Origin: Bacteroidales bacterium
GTDB taxonomy: Bacteria; Bacteroidota; Bacteroidia; Bacteroidales; P3
NCBI GenBank assembly: GCA_012837565.1
Contig: DUQY01000096.1
Location: forward strand, 1-8,744
DNA length: 8,744 nt
Direction: 5' to 3'
Shown here: in pieces, positions 6,857 to 8,744 of the stretch
How the letters are laid out: each line of letters begins with the position of its first letter
How positions within the stretch are numbered: the first letter of the stretch is position 1
Program-made: the position numbers and the translations under genes
The notes under the pieces: model-generated
What the model was told of the DNA's origin: nothing
Database searches by the model: none
The model's input: the letters and a program-made list of their open reading frames with translations, nothing else

Positions 6857-7843
6857 CTATTCAATTCCAGAATAATATCTCATAAACTGAACCCTATAAA
6901 ATGCCGAAGCATCCTTATTCTTTTTCACTGCCATTTTTCCTCTAAACTGACTAATAGAACTAAAGTTTTTCTCCTTCATCCACTCTTCTAATTTATTATT
7001 AGCCTCAACTATAAAGTTTAATCCCTCATCATATAGTGCCGAAACAACCTGAACAGTATCGGCTCCTGCAAGCAGTAGTTTAATAATATCATCTGCCTTA
7101 TGAACACCATTTCCTGCCGTTAGGCTACATCTAATTTCTGGAGAAATGATTGCAGTCCATCTAATTGTGTTATAAAGCTCATCATGACTACTTTTAATAT
7201 TGACAGGGAAAGTGTCGAAAGTGTCTATATTTATATCAGATTGATAGAATCGATTAAAAATGTTTAGATTGGAAATTCCAAGCCATGAAATCTTTTGAGC
7301 AAACCTAGTTAAGGAAGAAAAATAATAAGATATTTTAAGAGAAATTGGTAGTGAGGTAGCTCTTTTAATTATGTGAACAATGTCTTCGTAAAATCTTTCA
7401 ACATCTTCATGGGAAAGACTAATATCGGAAGGGAGAATAAACATATTAAGTTCAATTCCGTCAGCACCTGCATCCTCAGCCATTTTAACAAAAGGCAACC
7501 ATTCGGAAGCGGTTATGCAGTTTACACTTGCAATAACAGGAATAGACAAATTAGCCTTAGCATCCTTAATCAATTTAATGTATTTGGAAATAACCTCCCC
7601 CTTTGTATGTTCTTCTATATAATGATAAGCCTCTGGATATCCACTAAAACTAGCACTATATACCTTAACGTTAACATTCATCTCTTGAGTAATTTGTTCC
7701 TCAAACAATGATTTAAGAATAACGGCACCTGCACCTGCTTGTTCAATTTTCTTTAAAGTTTCAATATTTGAAGTCAAACCACAACTTCCAACAACAATAG
7801 GGCTTTTGATGTTATACCCCATGAATTTTGTACTAATCCCCAT
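6857..7843 (-). CDS. Dihydroorotate dehydrogenase-like protein (FMN TIM barrel, function unknown)
   Basis: A 328-residue TIM-barrel protein of the PyrD superfamily, of the type annotated as dihydroorotate dehydrogenase-like in Bacteroidota and Cyanobacteria. Fold marks seen: SPIVVGSCGLTSN (14-26), GAGAVILKSLFEEQ (37-50) with Lys44 in the usual FMN-site position, IPVIASVN (101-108), SLKISYY (168-174), the FNRFYQSDI segment (196-204) typical of this sub-family, and a C-terminal phosphate-binding region from AGNGVHKADD (243-252) to AGADTVQVVSAL (259-270). Where true DHODs have NxSCPN or a Ser variant carrying the catalytic base, this has ELNMFILP (131-138), without Cys or Ser; the usual substrate-binding NSxGxxN loop also reads SFSGYPEAY. 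Orotate synthesis is therefore doubtful. ATG at 7843 fits the family N-terminus. No partner gene for pyrimidine metabolism is nearby. Confidence 0.87.
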   Translation of the reverse strand: MGISTKFMGYNIKSPIVVGSCGLTSNIETLKKIEQAGAGAVILKSLFEEQITQEMNVNVKVYSASFSGYPEAYHYIEEHTKGEVISKYIKLIKDAKANLSIPVIASVNCITASEWLPFVKMAEDAGADGIELNMFILPSDISLSHEDVERFYEDIVHIIKRATSLPISLKISYYFSSLTRFAQKISWLGISNLNIFNRFYQSDINIDTFDTFPVNIKSSHDELYNTIRWTAIISPEIRCSLTAGNGVHKADDIIKLLLAGADTVQVVSALYDEGLNFIVEANNKLEEWMKEKNFSSISQFRGKMAVKKNKDASAFYRVQFMRYYSGIE

Positions 7844-7874
7844 ATAAATATTGTATTTTTGAGCAACAAAACTA

Positions 7875-7882
7875 CAAATATA
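7875..7882 (-). promoter_or_regulatory. possible -7 promoter element for the DHOD-like gene
   Basis: The minus strand reads TATATTTG, fitting TAnnTTTG, 31 nt upstream of the ATG at 7843. No clear TTTG lies 19-21 nt further upstream, only TTTAC at about 17 nt, so this is a half-supported call. Confidence 0.4.
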
Positions 7883-7945
7883 AATCTAATATTGCAAGTA
7901 AAATAGTAAATATCCTAAAAAGATTTTAAAAAAAGACAATATTAC

Positions 7946-7975
7946 TTCGTATTTTTAAAGAAAAATGTATCTTTG
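7946..7975 (+). promoter_or_regulatory. Bacteroidota-type promoter for the TPR gene
   Basis: TATCTTTG at 7968-7975, followed by CA, is a strong match to the TAnnTTTG -7 element. TTCG at 7946-7949, 18 nt upstream, is a poor fit to the TTTG -33 element. Transcription would start near 7980, leaving a leader of about 28 nt before the ATG at 8008, with AGGA at 7994-7997. Confidence 0.65.
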
Positions 7976-8007
7976 CACTCTAAATTAAAATATAGGATAA
8001 GTATATT

Positions 8008-8676
8008 ATGAGTAAAGAACAAAAACCTAAGAACCTTGCTGTTGGTGAAGCAATCTCAAGATCAGAACAATTCATCGAGAAAAATCAAAAGATAATCCTA
8101 ATTGTAATCATTGCAATTTTAGTATTGATTGGTGGGTTTTTCGCTTACAAGAAGTTAATTGCAGAACCTCGTCAAGAGTCTGCTGCTGCTGAAATGTTTG
8201 CAGCTGAACAATTCTTCAAAAATGAAGATATGGATAAAGCTCTTAATGGTGATGGAAAACACATGGGATTTATAGCAATTGCTGATAAATATAGCAGCAC
8301 TAAGAGCGGAACACTGGCTAATTTCTATGCTGGAAGTGCTTATCTTTCAAAAGGAGAATTCCAAAAAGCAATAGATCATTTGAAGAAATTCTCTTCAAAT
8401 GACGTTTTCTTATCAAATCAAGCAAAATCAATGATTGGCGATAGCTACCTTGAATTAAACAAAGTTAGTGAAGCAATCAAGAGCTATGAAAAGGCAATGT
8501 CTAACCCTAACGAAATTACAACTCCTTTTGTTCTTTTCAAATTAGGACTAGCATATGAAATGAATAAGGACAATAAAAAAGCCTTAGCTACGTACAAAAA
8601 ATTAAAAACAGATTATCCTGCTTCAATGGAAGCAAGAGAAATTGACAAGTATATATCAAGATTAGAAAGTCTATAA
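8008..8676 (+). CDS. Membrane-anchored tetratricopeptide repeat protein
   Basis: A 222-residue protein with a cytoplasmic N-terminus, one membrane helix at about 28-46 (IILIVIIAILVLIGGFFAY) and an extracytoplasmic helical region. TPR-like units are visible: AEMFAAEQFFKNEDMDKALN (61-80), a unit around 103-125 (NFYAGSAYLSKGEFQKAIDH), one at 138-163 (KSMIGDSYLELNKVSEAIKS) and one at 175-199 (LFKLGLAYEMNKDNKKALAT). The layout resembles YfgM/BamD-type scaffold proteins and the TPR_21 domain, which act in envelope protein handling; the partner here is unknown. It is transcribed alone, with a strong -7 element upstream and an intrinsic terminator 22 nt after the stop, and is divergent from the DHOD-like gene. 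The start is ATG with AGGA 10 nt upstream. Domain class is firm, function is not. Confidence 0.85.
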   Translation: MSKEQKPKNLAVGEAISRSEQFIEKNQKIILIVIIAILVLIGGFFAYKKLIAEPRQESAAAEMFAAEQFFKNEDMDKALNGDGKHMGFIAIADKYSSTKSGTLANFYAGSAYLSKGEFQKAIDHLKKFSSNDVFLSNQAKSMIGDSYLELNKVSEAIKSYEKAMSNPNEITTPFVLFKLGLAYEMNKDNKKALATYKKLKTDYPASMEAREIDKYISRLESL

Positions 8677-8698
8677 GATAATACGTTTAGTATTTTTG

Positions 8699-8731
8699 AA
8701 AAAGAGTCTTCCACAAACGAGGGCTCTTTTT
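8699..8731 (+). terminator. rho-independent terminator of the TPR gene
   Basis: aaaaagag (8699-8706) pairs with ctcttttt (8724-8731). The stem extends inward to 13 pairs if G-T pairs at 8707/8723 and 8709/8721 are allowed, with a 7-nt loop (8712-8718). A run of six T (8727-8732) closes it. It lies 22 nt after the TPR stop. Confidence 0.8.
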
Positions 8732-8744
8732 TGTATTTAACAAA

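Noticed and set aside
7373..7711. Plus-strand ORF of 112 codons
   Set aside because: Antisense to the DHOD-like gene, with no promoter or recognisable domain.

Overview
The window looks like chromosomal DNA of a low-GC member of the Bacteroidota, probably Bacteroidales. Three things point there: a GldH-type lipoprotein, promoter-like sites of the TAnnTTTG (-7) class instead of TATAAT boxes, and weak or absent Shine-Dalgarno sequences. No rRNA, tRNA, CRISPR array, transposase or phage gene was seen. The content is mainly housekeeping, and I did not find a convincing new multi-gene system.

Layout. (1) Positions 1-525, plus strand: the 3' part of mnmA (tRNA 2-thiouridylase), cut by the window edge, with a probable terminator at 603-645. 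(2) Positions 526-1020: a 495-base convergent gap. It holds an array of eight 21-nt steps (818-985) containing a perfect 15-bp inverted repeat that can act as terminator for the minus-strand operon. (3) Positions 1021-6246, minus strand: a tight operon read holB - ricT-like (PSP1 domain) - gldH - pbp1A. Its intergenic spacing runs from 37 nt down to a 1-nt TAATG overlap, and it has a promoter-like site at 6274-6307. (4) Positions 6330-6776, minus: a stand-alone four-helix bundle protein of the 23S rRNA intervening-sequence family. (5) Positions 6857-7843, minus: a dihydroorotate dehydrogenase-like FMN TIM-barrel protein whose active-site loop differs from true PyrD. (6) Positions 8008-8676, plus: a membrane-anchored TPR protein with its own promoter and a good intrinsic terminator.

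The operon joins replication (clamp-loader delta'), a predicted Fe-S PSP1 protein, an outer-envelope lipoprotein and a peptidoglycan synthase. The last two both act in the envelope and are translationally coupled. The most unusual DNA is the 21-nt array. The proteins most worth follow-up are the DHOD-like enzyme and the PSP1 protein with its charged N-terminal tail.
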